32,927 nt of DNA, taken from NCBI GenBank assembly GCA_030681265.1, contig JAUXXD010000039.1, positions 1-32,927 on the forward strand, in the 5' to 3' direction. The notes below the pieces were generated by a model. It had not been told where the DNA came from and ran no database searches. It saw only the letters and a list, made by a program, of their open reading frames with translations. A program made the translations under genes and the position numbers. Origin of the DNA: Candidatus Didemnitutus sp. GTDB lineage: Bacteria; Verrucomicrobiota; Verrucomicrobiia; Opitutales; Opitutaceae. Shown one piece after another: positions 8,042-16,400 of this stretch (positions are counted from its first letter, which is position 1; each line of letters begins with the position of its first letter).

Positions 8042-8731
8042 CGGCTCACCACTGCGCCGCAACCAGCGCAAATGCACGCCGGCCACAATCACGCCCAGCA
8101 CGGTGCCGGCGAGAACGTCGAGCGCCACATGCTGCCGCGTGGCAATGGTGGAATAGAGGATGCCGACGCACCACAGCCAGTTGAGCATGCGCGCCGAGCG
8201 ACTCGCGTTCATCTGTCGCAGTAGTCGCTCGAACCAAACCGCGCTGAACACGGCAAAGGCCACATGCAGCGACGGACACGCGTTGCCCGCCGCATCAGTA
8301 GATTTGAGCCAAGCGATTGACTGGTGCTGCGACCAGTCGATGTCTGGCGCCGGCACCGCGGTTGGCCAAAAAAAGAAAATTCCGAGACCAACGGCACTCA
8401 GCGCCACCCATGCCACGGCCATGGACCAAAGCTCGCGCCGGTCGATTACCAGCGCTGGTGCCAGCGACACATATAACCAGAGCGAAAAATAAAGCGGCAG
8501 CGCGGCGGGCTGGAATCCGATCCACCGATCAACCGCCGTGAACGGGATGATCGTGACTGGAAACTGCGGATGATTGAGCACCCAGAAATAGACCGTGAAG
8601 AACACCATCATCCCCAGCGAAGTGCCGACCAACTTGATCGGCCACGACACGAACAGACGCGCGCACGCCTCCGACCAACGAAACGTTTTTGTGCCCTGAA
8701 TTAGGCGGGAGTGCGAACGCGCCGGATTCAC
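8033..8731 (-). CDS. PAP2-superfamily membrane phosphatase/transferase
   Basis: 232 residues with about six transmembrane helices. The PAP2 motifs are ACPSLHVAF (His156 in the PSLH position) and TRQHVALDVLAG (Arg199, His201, Asp205), with the T-x-Q-H-x-x-x-D form found in the PAP2_3 group related to inositol-phosphorylceramide and sphingomyelin synthases. The classical first motif (K-x6-R-P) is not evident, which also fits PAP2_3. It probably acts on a lipid phosphate or transfers a phospho-headgroup. The start is GTG and overlaps the stop of the upstream gene (GTGA), so the two are translationally coupled. Its 3' end touches repeat copy C. Confidence 0.75.
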   Translation of the reverse strand: MNPARSHSRLIQGTKTFRWSEACARLFVSWPIKLVGTSLGMMVFFTVYFWVLNHPQFPVTIIPFTAVDRWIGFQPAALPLYFSLWLYVSLAPALVIDRRELWSMAVAWVALSAVGLGIFFFWPTAVPAPDIDWSQHQSIAWLKSTDAAGNACPSLHVAFAVFSAVWFERLLRQMNASRSARMLNWLWCVGILYSTIATRQHVALDVLAGTVLGVIVAGVHLRWLRRSGEPNC

Positions 8732-9309
8732 TTTCGGTTATCGTGCTTCTTCTTGTCCTTGTTCTTGTCTTTGTCCTTGTCGCGACCGTCACCGTCCGAG
8801 TCGCGTTCGTCGTGATTTTTGTTCTGCGGGTGAACATCGCGACGGTTATCATGCTTGTCCTCATGTTGGAGTCGCACGCGGGTGCCAAAATAATTGGACG
8901 GGTAACGGCCCACGACTTTCTCGTGATAAGTGTAGGGCCGGTCAGTGAACATGTTCACCGTCACACTGCGGCCGAAATCGATGCGCACAAAATCGGGCAA
9001 GTTGCGGTTCGAGCGCCATTGGCCGCGTTCCAAGTAGAACCACATCTGGTCGGACTGGCGGTAATAGACATCGTCGCCCGGATAATAGTAGTAGGCGCGG
9101 CTGCGCTGATACCAATGACCACGGTGTTCCCACTGGTGCGGACCGTGGCTATCGTTTTCCTGCACCACGATGACGACGGCGGGAGGCGGCGGAGGCGCAC
9201 GACGCCCGAGCCGGATGTCGATGGTGACGTTATCGAGAAGATCGGCGCGAGCGCTGGCCGCGGAGATCGCGAGCAGCACGAAGGAGAGGAAGATCAATTT
9301 TGTTTTCAT
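8728..9309 (-). CDS. Secreted protein with aromatic-rich core and Asp/Lys repeat tail
   Basis: 193 residues. A signal peptide (MKTKLIFLSFVLLAISAASA) is followed by a proline run, a Tyr/Trp-rich region (HWYQRSRAYYYYPGDDVYY, QMWFYLERGQW) and a basic segment around YPSNYFGTR. The last 45 residues are nearly all Asp, Lys, Arg, Asn and His, including a run of alternating D and K. Such tails usually bind ions, nucleic acid or polymers, but the function is unknown to me. It is the first gene of a two-gene operon with the PAP2 protein and overlaps it by four bases (GTGA). Confidence 0.65.
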   Translation of the reverse strand: MKTKLIFLSFVLLAISAASARADLLDNVTIDIRLGRRAPPPPPAVVIVVQENDSHGPHQWEHRGHWYQRSRAYYYYPGDDVYYRQSDQMWFYLERGQWRSNRNLPDFVRIDFGRSVTVNMFTDRPYTYHEKVVGRYPSNYFGTRVRLQHEDKHDNRRDVHPQNKNHDERDSDGDGRDKDKDKNKDKKKHDNRK

Positions 9310-9375
9310 GGAGTTGATGACCCCAGCAAAGGAGCATGGTAACTGCGCCCATGGTGTTTTCGTGGATTAGCAGAG
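9303..9375. repeat. Possible degenerate copy D of the inverted-repeat element
   Basis: The stretch TGCGCCCATGGTGTTTTCGT (near 9344-9363), followed by GGATTAGC, joins the inner palindrome half of copy B directly to its right end, as if the middle were deleted. It lies just upstream of the secreted-protein gene start. This is weak evidence from similarity by eye. Confidence 0.3.
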
Positions 9376-9439
9376 ATAACCCCAGCGCGCCTCCTGGCCG
9401 CCACGCCGCGGCCCCTGCAAGTCGGTGGCGAGTGATGGT

Positions 9440-9511
9440 AGGTGAATACCCCATAGGGTCAGGCCCCATTGTTGATTGGAAAGACCTAGGGCAATGTAAC
9501 GCTATTCTTGA
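9440..9511 (+). promoter_or_regulatory. Double CCCCAT operator upstream of kaiC
   Basis: Two overlapping motif copies: AGGT-N5-CCCCATAG (9440-9456) and GGGT-N4-CCCCATT (9456-9470). TTGATT (9472-9477), then 17 bases, then TGTAAC (9495-9500) is a possible weak promoter. No clear -10 box is found 27-28 bp after either CCCC. No Shine-Dalgarno sequence precedes the ATG at 9512. Confidence 0.45.
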
Positions 9512-11275
9512 ATGAAAAAGAAAGGCACCAAATCCCTCTCACCAAAGACGACACTTTTGCCCAAGTGTCCCACGGGAATCCAAGGCCTCGACGAAATCAC
9601 AGGCGGCGGGTTGCCCTGCGGACGCCCGACACTGATCTGCGGCGGCGCGGGTTGCGGCAAGACGTTGCTGGCCGCGGAATTCCTCGTGCGCGGCGCGACG
9701 CAATTCGACGAGCCGGGTGTGTTCATGGCTTTCGAGGAAACCGAGGGTGAACTGAAGGCCAACGTCTCGTCCCTCGGTTATGATCTGGCGGGCCTCGTCC
9801 GCCGAAAATTGATTGTGGTGGACTACGTCCATATCGAGCGCAGCGAAGTCCAGGAAAGCGGCGAGTATGATCTCGAAGGATTATTCGTTCGGCTCGGGCA
9901 CGCGATTGATTCCATCGGGGCGAAGCGCGTGGTGTTGGACACGATGGAGGTGCTCTTTGCCAGCCTGCCCAACGAGGCGGTATTGCGGAGCGAACTGCGA
10001 CGGCTCTTCCGTTGGCTCAAGGACAAAGGCGTGACCGCCGTCATCACCGCGGAGCGCGGCCGCGAATCGCTCACGCGCCACGGGCTGGAGGAATATGTTT
10101 CCGACTGCGTCATCTTGCTCGACCACCGGGTCAACGACCAGATCGCCACGCGACATTTGCGCGTAGTGAAATACCGCGGCGCCCTGCACGGCACCAACGA
10201 GTTTCCCTTCCTCATCGGCGAAGAGGGCCTGAGCGTGCTGCCTATCACATCGTTGGGGTTGCATCACAACGTGACGAACGAGCGCATTGCCACTGGTATC
10301 CCACGGCTCGACGCCATGCTCGGCGGGCGCGGTTTTTTTCGCGGCAGCAGCATTTTGCTCACCGGCACGGCCGGCACCGGCAAGACGATCATCTCCTCCA
10401 ATTTCGCCGAAGCTGCCGGGCGTCGCGGCGAGCGTGTGCTCTTCTTTTCGTTCGAGGAATCGCCCAACCAAATCGTGCGCAACATGCATGCCATCGGGTT
10501 GCGCTTGGAACCGCTGGTGAAACGCGACTTGCTGCGCTTTCACTCCGCCCGACCCTCGCTTTGTGGTCTGGAAATGCATCTCGCCACGATGTTCAAAGAG
10601 ATCGCCACGTTTCAGCCACATGTGGTCATCGTGGACCCCATTACCAGTTTGATGGAGCTAGGCACCGTCTCCGAGGGCAAGGGTATGGTCACGCGCTTGA
10701 TCGATTATCTGAAGGCCAGACATATCACTTCGCTCTTCACCAGTCTGACCCAAGGTGGTCACGCCCTGAATCAAAGTGAGGGCGGTATGTCCTCGTTGAT
10801 GGATGCGTGGATGTTGCTGCAAGATTTCGAGGGCAACGGCGAACGCAACCGCGTGTTTTACGTGCTCAAGGCGCGCGGCATGGCGCATTCGAACCAGATC
10901 CGCGAGTTCCTGATTTCGGACCACGGCATCGACATCGTTGACGCTTACATTGGACCCAGTGGCGTGTTGACCGGCTCCGCCCGTGTGGCGCAGGAAGCAC
11001 TCGAAAATGCCGCCGTGCTGACCGGCCAACAGGAGGCCGCTCGACTCAAACGCGAAGTGGAGCGCAAGCGCACGGCCATCGAACGCCAGATCAGCGGGCT
11101 GCGCTCAGACTATGAAGCCGAAGCCGAGGAACTGCGGCGCATTGCGGAACAGGTCGGCACCAGCACACTCAAATTAACCACCGAACGCGCGGCCTCCGGG
11201 CTCCTGCGCCAAGCGGATGCCAAAGTGGCAGCCAACAGTCGGGGCAAAGCCAAGCCACGCGAGGCAAACCTGTGA
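9512..11275 (+). CDS. kaiC: KaiC-like double RecA-fold ATPase/kinase
   Basis: 587 residues with the two-lobed KaiC layout. CI lobe: Walker A GGAGCGKT (44-51), the catalytic Glu pair in AFEETEGE (75-76), Walker B RVVLD (Asp143). CII lobe: Walker A GTAGTGKT (285-292), Glu pair in SFEESPNQ (315-316), Walker B VVIVD (Asp375). The cyanobacterial Ser431/Thr432 autophosphorylation pair aligns with Ser427/Ser428 in GGMSSLMDAW, so the sites are kept as Ser-Ser. IREFLISDHGIDI matches the conserved CII end. A C-terminal extension (about 491-587) rich in Glu, Arg and Lys is probably coiled-coil and replaces the cyanobacterial A-loop tail. KaiC hydrolyses ATP and autophosphorylates in a hexamer. No kaiA is present; two kaiB genes follow directly. 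Confidence 0.92.
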   Translation: MKKKGTKSLSPKTTLLPKCPTGIQGLDEITGGGLPCGRPTLICGGAGCGKTLLAAEFLVRGATQFDEPGVFMAFEETEGELKANVSSLGYDLAGLVRRKLIVVDYVHIERSEVQESGEYDLEGLFVRLGHAIDSIGAKRVVLDTMEVLFASLPNEAVLRSELRRLFRWLKDKGVTAVITAERGRESLTRHGLEEYVSDCVILLDHRVNDQIATRHLRVVKYRGALHGTNEFPFLIGEEGLSVLPITSLGLHHNVTNERIATGIPRLDAMLGGRGFFRGSSILLTGTAGTGKTIISSNFAEAAGRRGERVLFFSFEESPNQIVRNMHAIGLRLEPLVKRDLLRFHSARPSLCGLEMHLATMFKEIATFQPHVVIVDPITSLMELGTVSEGKGMVTRLIDYLKARHITSLFTSLTQGGHALNQSEGGMSSLMDAWMLLQDFEGNGERNRVFYVLKARGMAHSNQIREFLISDHGIDIVDAYIGPSGVLTGSARVAQEALENAAVLTGQQEAARLKREVERKRTAIERQISGLRSDYEAEAEELRRIAEQVGTSTLKLTTERAASGLLRQADAKVAANSRGKAKPREANL

Positions 11276-11616
11276 TAACCCAACCCAAAAAACGCCGACT
11301 CCTTGCCCGGCACGCAATCGGTCCCCCCTGGCAACTGCGCCTTTACGTGATCGACTCGACTCCCAAATCGGTGACGGCATTTGCGAACCTGAAGTCGTTT
11401 TGCGAGACCCACCTCAAAGGCCATTATCGGATCAAGGTGATTGATCTGCAGAAGCATCCCCACCTCGCCAAAGACGACCAGATCCTCGCTGTGCCCACCG
11501 TAGTGCGCCGGTTGCCAAAGCCCATCCGCACGATCATTGGCAACCTGTCCGATACCCAACGCGCACTTATCGGCCTGGACTTGCGGCCGGTCGCTCAACC
11601 GAGACCACCATTCTGA
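11272..11616 (+). CDS. kaiB: KaiB-like protein 1
   Basis: 114 residues, GTG start overlapping the kaiC stop (GTGA). LRLYVIDSTPKSVTAFANLK is the first strand and helix of the KaiB fold. YRIKVIDLQKHPHLAKDDQI and LAVPTVVRRLPKPIRTIIG follow, and NLSDTQRALIGLDL closes the domain. KaiB is a thioredoxin-like, fold-switching protein that docks on the CI ring of KaiC. An N-terminal basic extension of about 20 residues and a short proline-rich tail differ from cyanobacterial KaiB. This copy is closer to the classical sequence than the second one. Position and coupling argue that it works on the KaiC encoded just upstream. Confidence 0.9.
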   Translation: MITQPKKRRLLARHAIGPPWQLRLYVIDSTPKSVTAFANLKSFCETHLKGHYRIKVIDLQKHPHLAKDDQILAVPTVVRRLPKPIRTIIGNLSDTQRALIGLDLRPVAQPRPPF

Positions 11617-11687
11617 AAGCCAAGAAGACCAGCCGGGCCAAGCCGGTCACCACCAAGTTCCCCCGCCACCAGCCCAAGGACAATTAT

Positions 11688-11966
11688 GTGCTGCGCCTGT
11701 TCGTGGCGGGAGCCACCACCCGCTCGCATCAAGCCGTGCGGCGCGTCCGGGTGTTGTGCGAAACCATCCTGAAAGACCGGGTCAAACTCGAAGTGATCGA
11801 CATCTATCAGCAGCCCGCACTGGCGCGCGCCAACCAGATCGTCGCCACGCCGACGCTCATTATCGTTCTGCCGCTGCCATTACGCCGGTTCATCGGTAAC
11901 CTCACCGACATCACCGAACTTTTCAGCCTGTTGGATTTAGGGGTTAAAAATAAAATCATCCTGTGA
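11688..11966 (+). CDS. kaiB: KaiB-like protein 2
   Basis: 92 residues from GTG 11688: LRLFVAGATTRSHQAVRRVR, LEVIDIYQQPALARANQIVA, TPTLIIVLPLPLRRFIG, NLTDITELFSLLDLG. The KaiB fold is complete, but the end of the domain diverges from copy 1 and from cyanobacterial KaiB (LFSLLDLG in place of LIGLDL). The frame is open upstream back to the kaiB1 stop and encodes a basic stretch; a CTG (11613) that would overlap that stop as CTGA, or an ATT at 11610, are possible rare starts. GTG 11688 falls exactly at the first KaiB strand and is the conservative choice. The stop overlaps the kinase start (GTGA). Two unequal KaiB copies suggest split duties, such as KaiC remodelling versus signalling to the kinase. 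Confidence 0.85.
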   Translation: MLRLFVAGATTRSHQAVRRVRVLCETILKDRVKLEVIDIYQQPALARANQIVATPTLIIVLPLPLRRFIGNLTDITELFSLLDLGVKNKIIL

Positions 11967-13213
11967 AAAAATCCCGTCCTCAGCCCGTCCGCGCCAAGCC
12001 TGCCCGCTTGCCTCACCGCAAGCCGGCGAAGGTGGACGAACTCGCCGAGCTTCGTGGGCGCCTCGCCGAAGCCACCGAGACGCTGCGCGCCATCCGCGGC
12101 GGCGAAGTGGACACGGTAGTTGTGGCAAGCAAGCAAGGTCCGCAAGTTTTCACCCTCGAAGGCGCCGAGCACGCCTACCGCGTGCTGATCGAATCCATGA
12201 ACGAGGGCGCACTGACGCTGACGTCCGACGCCGTCATCCTCTACGCCAACCAATGTTTTGCCCAGATGGTTCGGCGTCCTCTGGCGCAGGTGATAGGCAT
12301 TTCCTTCCGCCACTTTCTTTTCGCCGATGATCGGGCCCGGCTCAAGCCGCTGCTGAAGCAGTCTGCCGCCTCGGGCGCCAAGCTCTCCGTGCTGCTCAAG
12401 ATCAGCGACGACTCGCAAATGCCGGTGCAACTCTCCCTCCGTCCCATGGCCCGGGAAAAATCCGAAAGCACGATCTTCGGTCTCGTGGTCACTGACATGA
12501 CCGAGGCGCGGCGCAGTGAGGAACAACTGCGCGCCTTGGCGCACCGGGTAGTGCAGGTGCAGGAAGCCGAGCGCAGCAGCGTCGCGCTCGATCTGCACGA
12601 TCACATTACCCAACCACTGATTGCCGTGCTGTTCAGCAGCCAGGCGTTGGCGAACAAGCTTTCGCAGCACGACGGCCCGGCCAAGCGTGAGGCGGTAAAA
12701 CTTCGCACGTTGCTCGGCCGCACCGCCGACGAGGTGGAACGCATCGCACGCAATCTGCGGCCGAGCATCCTCGACCAGCTCGGCCTCTTCGCAATGCTAC
12801 GCGTCACCTGCAACGAATTCGCGACGCGCACCGGCCTTGCAGTCAAGCTGGAGGGCGCGCCCTTGGTCGTGCGGCTGCCCGCCGACGCCGAACTGGCACT
12901 CTACCGCATCGCGCAAGAGGCCCTGAAAAATATCGAGAAGCACGCCCACGCCAAGCACGTCACCGTTTCACTGCGCCCAGCAGGCGCCTATGTCCAGTTG
13001 GTGATCAATGACGACGGGATCGGCTTCGACGAAAAGCATCACGCCGCCCGGCGCAGCGACCAAGGAATCCTCGGACTAGCCGGCATGCGCGAGCGCGCCG
13101 CTTATGTGGGCGCCACCCTCACAGTCAAATCCGGCCGGCGTGCCGGCACCGAAATCGAAGTGCGCATCCCCCATCCGACCGGCACCACCACGGCGGCTCA
13201 GTCTGCCGCCTAA
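11963..13213 (+). CDS. PAS-domain histidine kinase of the HisKA_3 (NarX/DesK) type
   Basis: 416 residues, GTG start overlapping the kaiB2 stop. A basic N-terminus and short coiled region (about 25-45) lead to a PAS domain (about 65-185, ending TDMTEARRSEEQL). The HisKA_3 dimerisation segment carries phospho-acceptor His212 in LDLHDHITQ. The HATPase domain has RIAQEALKNIEKHAHA (N box), NDDGIGF (G1) and GLAGMRERA (G2). There is no transmembrane segment, so it is cytoplasmic. Its coupling to kaiC and kaiB puts it in the place SasA holds in cyanobacteria, as output kinase, but it senses through PAS and has no KaiB-like domain of its own. The likely partner regulator is the NarL-type protein encoded at 17331-18017. 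Confidence 0.88.
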   Translation: MKKSRPQPVRAKPARLPHRKPAKVDELAELRGRLAEATETLRAIRGGEVDTVVVASKQGPQVFTLEGAEHAYRVLIESMNEGALTLTSDAVILYANQCFAQMVRRPLAQVIGISFRHFLFADDRARLKPLLKQSAASGAKLSVLLKISDDSQMPVQLSLRPMAREKSESTIFGLVVTDMTEARRSEEQLRALAHRVVQVQEAERSSVALDLHDHITQPLIAVLFSSQALANKLSQHDGPAKREAVKLRTLLGRTADEVERIARNLRPSILDQLGLFAMLRVTCNEFATRTGLAVKLEGAPLVVRLPADAELALYRIAQEALKNIEKHAHAKHVTVSLRPAGAYVQLVINDDGIGFDEKHHAARRSDQGILGLAGMRERAAYVGATLTVKSGRRAGTEIEVRIPHPTGTTTAAQSAA

Positions 13214-13281
13214 GGCATGTATCCAAACCTCTCCACAATTTCCTCAGCCCGTCATGCTGATTCGCGAAAGTCGCGCATTCC

Positions 13282-13342
13282 TGTGGGAGCGACACGCCTT
13301 CTTGTGGGAGCGACCTTGGTCGCGACTGTCGCGCTCCCACCA
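13282..13342. repeat. REP-like GTGGGAGCGAC palindrome cluster
   Basis: TGTGGGAGCGAC occurs at 13282-13293 and again at 13303-13314. The second copy forms a hairpin with GTCGCGCTCCCACCA (13328-13342). It lies in the 270-base gap between the Kai-linked kinase and the CheB/CheR gene. The rest of that gap (13343-13483) contains no gene I can support; a plausible but unproven promoter could sit near TTTAATGATAAC (13397-13408). Confidence 0.55.
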
Positions 13343-13483
13343 ATTCGCCAACAAACACCCCAGACTTAACTTGTCGCTATCCATGGCGAGCAGGTCTTTA
13401 ATGATAACTGACGGAAGTCATGCCCCCCAGACCATCCATTGCCCGTTGTCGCTTGGCAGCAGTGACCGGATGCCACAAGGCCA

Positions 13484-16400
13484 ATGAAAGCTCTTAAAAC
13501 AAAACCTCAATCCCCTGCTCCCGCCGCTTCCGGCTGCCCCATCGTCGGCGTCGGCGCGTCAGCCGGCGGCCTGGAGGCTTACACGCAGTTGCTGATGCAA
13601 CTGCCGCTGGACACTGGCTTCGGCTTCGTGCTGGTGCAGCACCTCGATCCGCAACATGACAGTGCGCTGACGCAACTGCTCGCGCGGACGACGGCGATGC
13701 CCGTGTGCGAGGCGACCCACAATCTCCGGGTGCAGGCGAACAAGGTTTATATCATCCCGCCGAACACGAGCATGGGCATCTCGCGCGGACGACTGAAACT
13801 GCAGCCCCGCAAACGCAACGGCACCTCGGCCCACTCGATCGACTTCTTTTTTGAGGCACTGGCCCATGACCAACAGGAACGCGCCGTCGGCGTGATCCTC
13901 TCCGGCAACGCCAGCGATGGCACGATCGGCCTCGAGGCCATCAAGGCCGAAGGTGGTCTCACTTTCGCACAGGACGACTCCGCCCGCTACGACTCGATGC
14001 CGCGTAGCGCCATCGCGGCCGGTTGTGTGGACTCCGTGCTTTCGCCAACCCAGATTGCGCGCGAACTGGCACGGATCGCGCAGCATCCCTATGTCGCCGG
14101 CCGGTCCACGGCAAAGGCCCCGCGTCCCCGCGCGGCGCCCCCCCCGACGACCGCCGCCACCGATCTGTCCGAAACGGATGGCTACAAGAAAATTCTCCTC
14201 CTGCTCCGCAACCACAGCGGAGTCGACTTTTCCCATTACAAGTCCAGCACCGTTCACCGGCGCATGACGCGGCGCGCGGTGTTGAACCACCGGGAGTCGC
14301 TCGAGAGCTATGCTGATTTTCTGCGGGGCAATGAGAAGGAACTCGACGCGCTTTACTCCGATTCGCTCATCAGTGTGACGAGTTTCTTCCGCAACGCCGA
14401 TGCCTTCGCTGCGCTCAAAGCCAAGGTGCTGCCGAAGCTGCTCGCCGCGCGCAGCGACGATCCCGTGCGCGTTTGGGTGCTCGGTTGTTCCTCCGGACAG
14501 GAGGCATATTCCATCGCGATGTTGTTCACCGAAGCCGCGGAGAAATCCCACCGGCCGCGCCAGCTCCAAATTTTCGCCACCGACCTGAGCGAGGCCAATC
14601 TGGAAAGAGCCCGCCACGGGCTCTACCCCAAGAGTATCACGTCCGACGTCTCGCCGGAGCGGCTGCGGCGCTTTTTTGTGGCGGAGGAAGGCGGCTACCG
14701 GGTCATCAAATCCCTGCGCGAGCAGGTCGTGTTTGCCCGTCACAATCTCATCAGCGATCCGCCGTTCTCCCGCATGGATCTGATCACGTGCCGCAACGTG
14801 ATGATTTATTTCGAACCGAGTCTGCAAAAGAAGGCGCTGCCCGCCTTCCACTATGCGCTCAAGCCGGAAGGCTATCTGTTCCTCGGCGCGTCGGAATCCG
14901 TCAGCGCTTTTATCGATTTGTTCTCACAGGTGGACAAGCGACAGAAGATTTTCGCCAAGAAGGCGGCGCCGAACCTCGCTTTTCATCTGCCGCTGCGCAG
15001 CGAGTCCAGCGTGAGACTCGGTGCGGTGCGCGCTCCGGCCCTGACCGGCCGCGGCCATGGCGGTGCCGCCGAAGCCTTCCGCGGCGAACTCAACGCCGAA
15101 CGCGAAGCCGACCGCGTAACGGTCAACCAGTTCGCCCCGCCGAGCGTGCTGATCAACGAGGACCTGCAAATCCTGCAATTTCGCGGTCCGACCGGTCTCT
15201 ATCTCGAACCGCCGACCGGCAAGGCGCGCTTCGATCTGCTGAAGATGGCCCGCGATGGCCTGATGCTGCCACTGCGCGCCACGATTAACCGAGCAAAGAA
15301 GAGCCACCAGACCGCCCGCAAAACGAGTGTGGAATTTAAATCGGAGGGCAAAAATCGCGTCGTGCACCTCGAAGTCGTCCCGCTGAAAAATCTCAAGGAG
15401 CGCCGTTACTTGGTCCTATTTGAAGATCCGGACAAACTTGGCCATTCCCTCCTGTCCGCAGAGGAGACCCCGGCCCGGGCACCCATCAGTAAGCGCGAGG
15501 AAGCCAGCCGCATCGCCAGTCTGGAACAGGATCTGGCGGAGACGCGTGACTACCTGCAGTCCATTCAGGAACACCAGGAGGCCGCCAACGAGGAACTCCA
15601 AGCATCCAACGAGGAAGGCCAGTCCGCCAACGAGGAGTTGCAGAGCCTCAACGAAGAATTGGAAACCTCCAAGGAGGAGCTCGAGTCCACCAACGAAGAA
15701 CTCACCACCGTCAACGAGGAGATGGTCAGCCGGAACGCCGAACTCAATCGCCTCAACGGCGATCTCACCAACCTCCAGACCTCGACCAAGCTCGTCATTT
15801 TGTTGCTCGGGCGCGACCTGACGATCCGACGCTTCAGCGCGCAGGCCGAGAAGCAATTCAACCTCCACGCCAGTGATCTGGGCCGGTTCATCGGCGGCAT
15901 CCGCCACAACCTCGACGTGCCCGACCTCGAGACACTCATCACCGAAGTCATCACGACCGTCCGCGAGTGCGAGCGCGAAGTGCAGACACGGGACGGACAC
16001 TGGTATTCGCTGCGCGTGCGCCCTTACCTCACCCTCGACAACAAGGTGGACGGGGCGGTGCTGGTGCTGGTCGATATTGACGTGGCCAAGCAGGCCGGGC
16101 GCGAAGTCGCGCGTGCCCGCGATTTCGCCGAGGCCGTCATCGACACGATGCGCGACCCGCTCCTGATCCTAGACGTCGAGTTCCGGGTCCAGAAAGCCAA
16201 CGAATCTTTTTTCGCCACCTTCAAGGCTTCCCCGGAAAATACCCTCGGGCATTCGGTCTTCCGGCTCGGCGAAGGCAACTGGAACCTCCCTTCGCTGCGG
16301 AAGCTGCTGCGCGAAATCCTGCCGCGCCATAATTCCTTCAATGATTTCGAGGTCACGCATGATTTTGCCCGCCTCGGTCGTCGCACCTTTCTCCTGCACG

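Noticed and set aside
11272-11966. Idea that one of the two small genes is kaiA
   Set aside because: Both show the KaiB strand-helix pattern (VIDLQKHPHLA, VIDIYQQPALA and GNLSD/GNLTD); no KaiA-like sequence is present.
13549-13560. CCCCATCG inside the CheB/CheR gene as another operator
   Set aside because: It is within coding sequence for the conserved CPIVGVG strand, lacks the GGGT arm, and has no promoter after it.
13559-14851. 430-codon open frame on the minus strand
   Set aside because: It lies fully opposite the CheB/CheR domains, which carry clear motifs; long antisense frames are usual in GC-rich genes.
15580-15750. Tandem repeat resembling a short repeat array in the CheB-CheR gene
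   Set aside because: The repeats encode the Asn-Glu-Glu-Leu coiled coil known from this protein class; no CRISPR spacing or leader is present.
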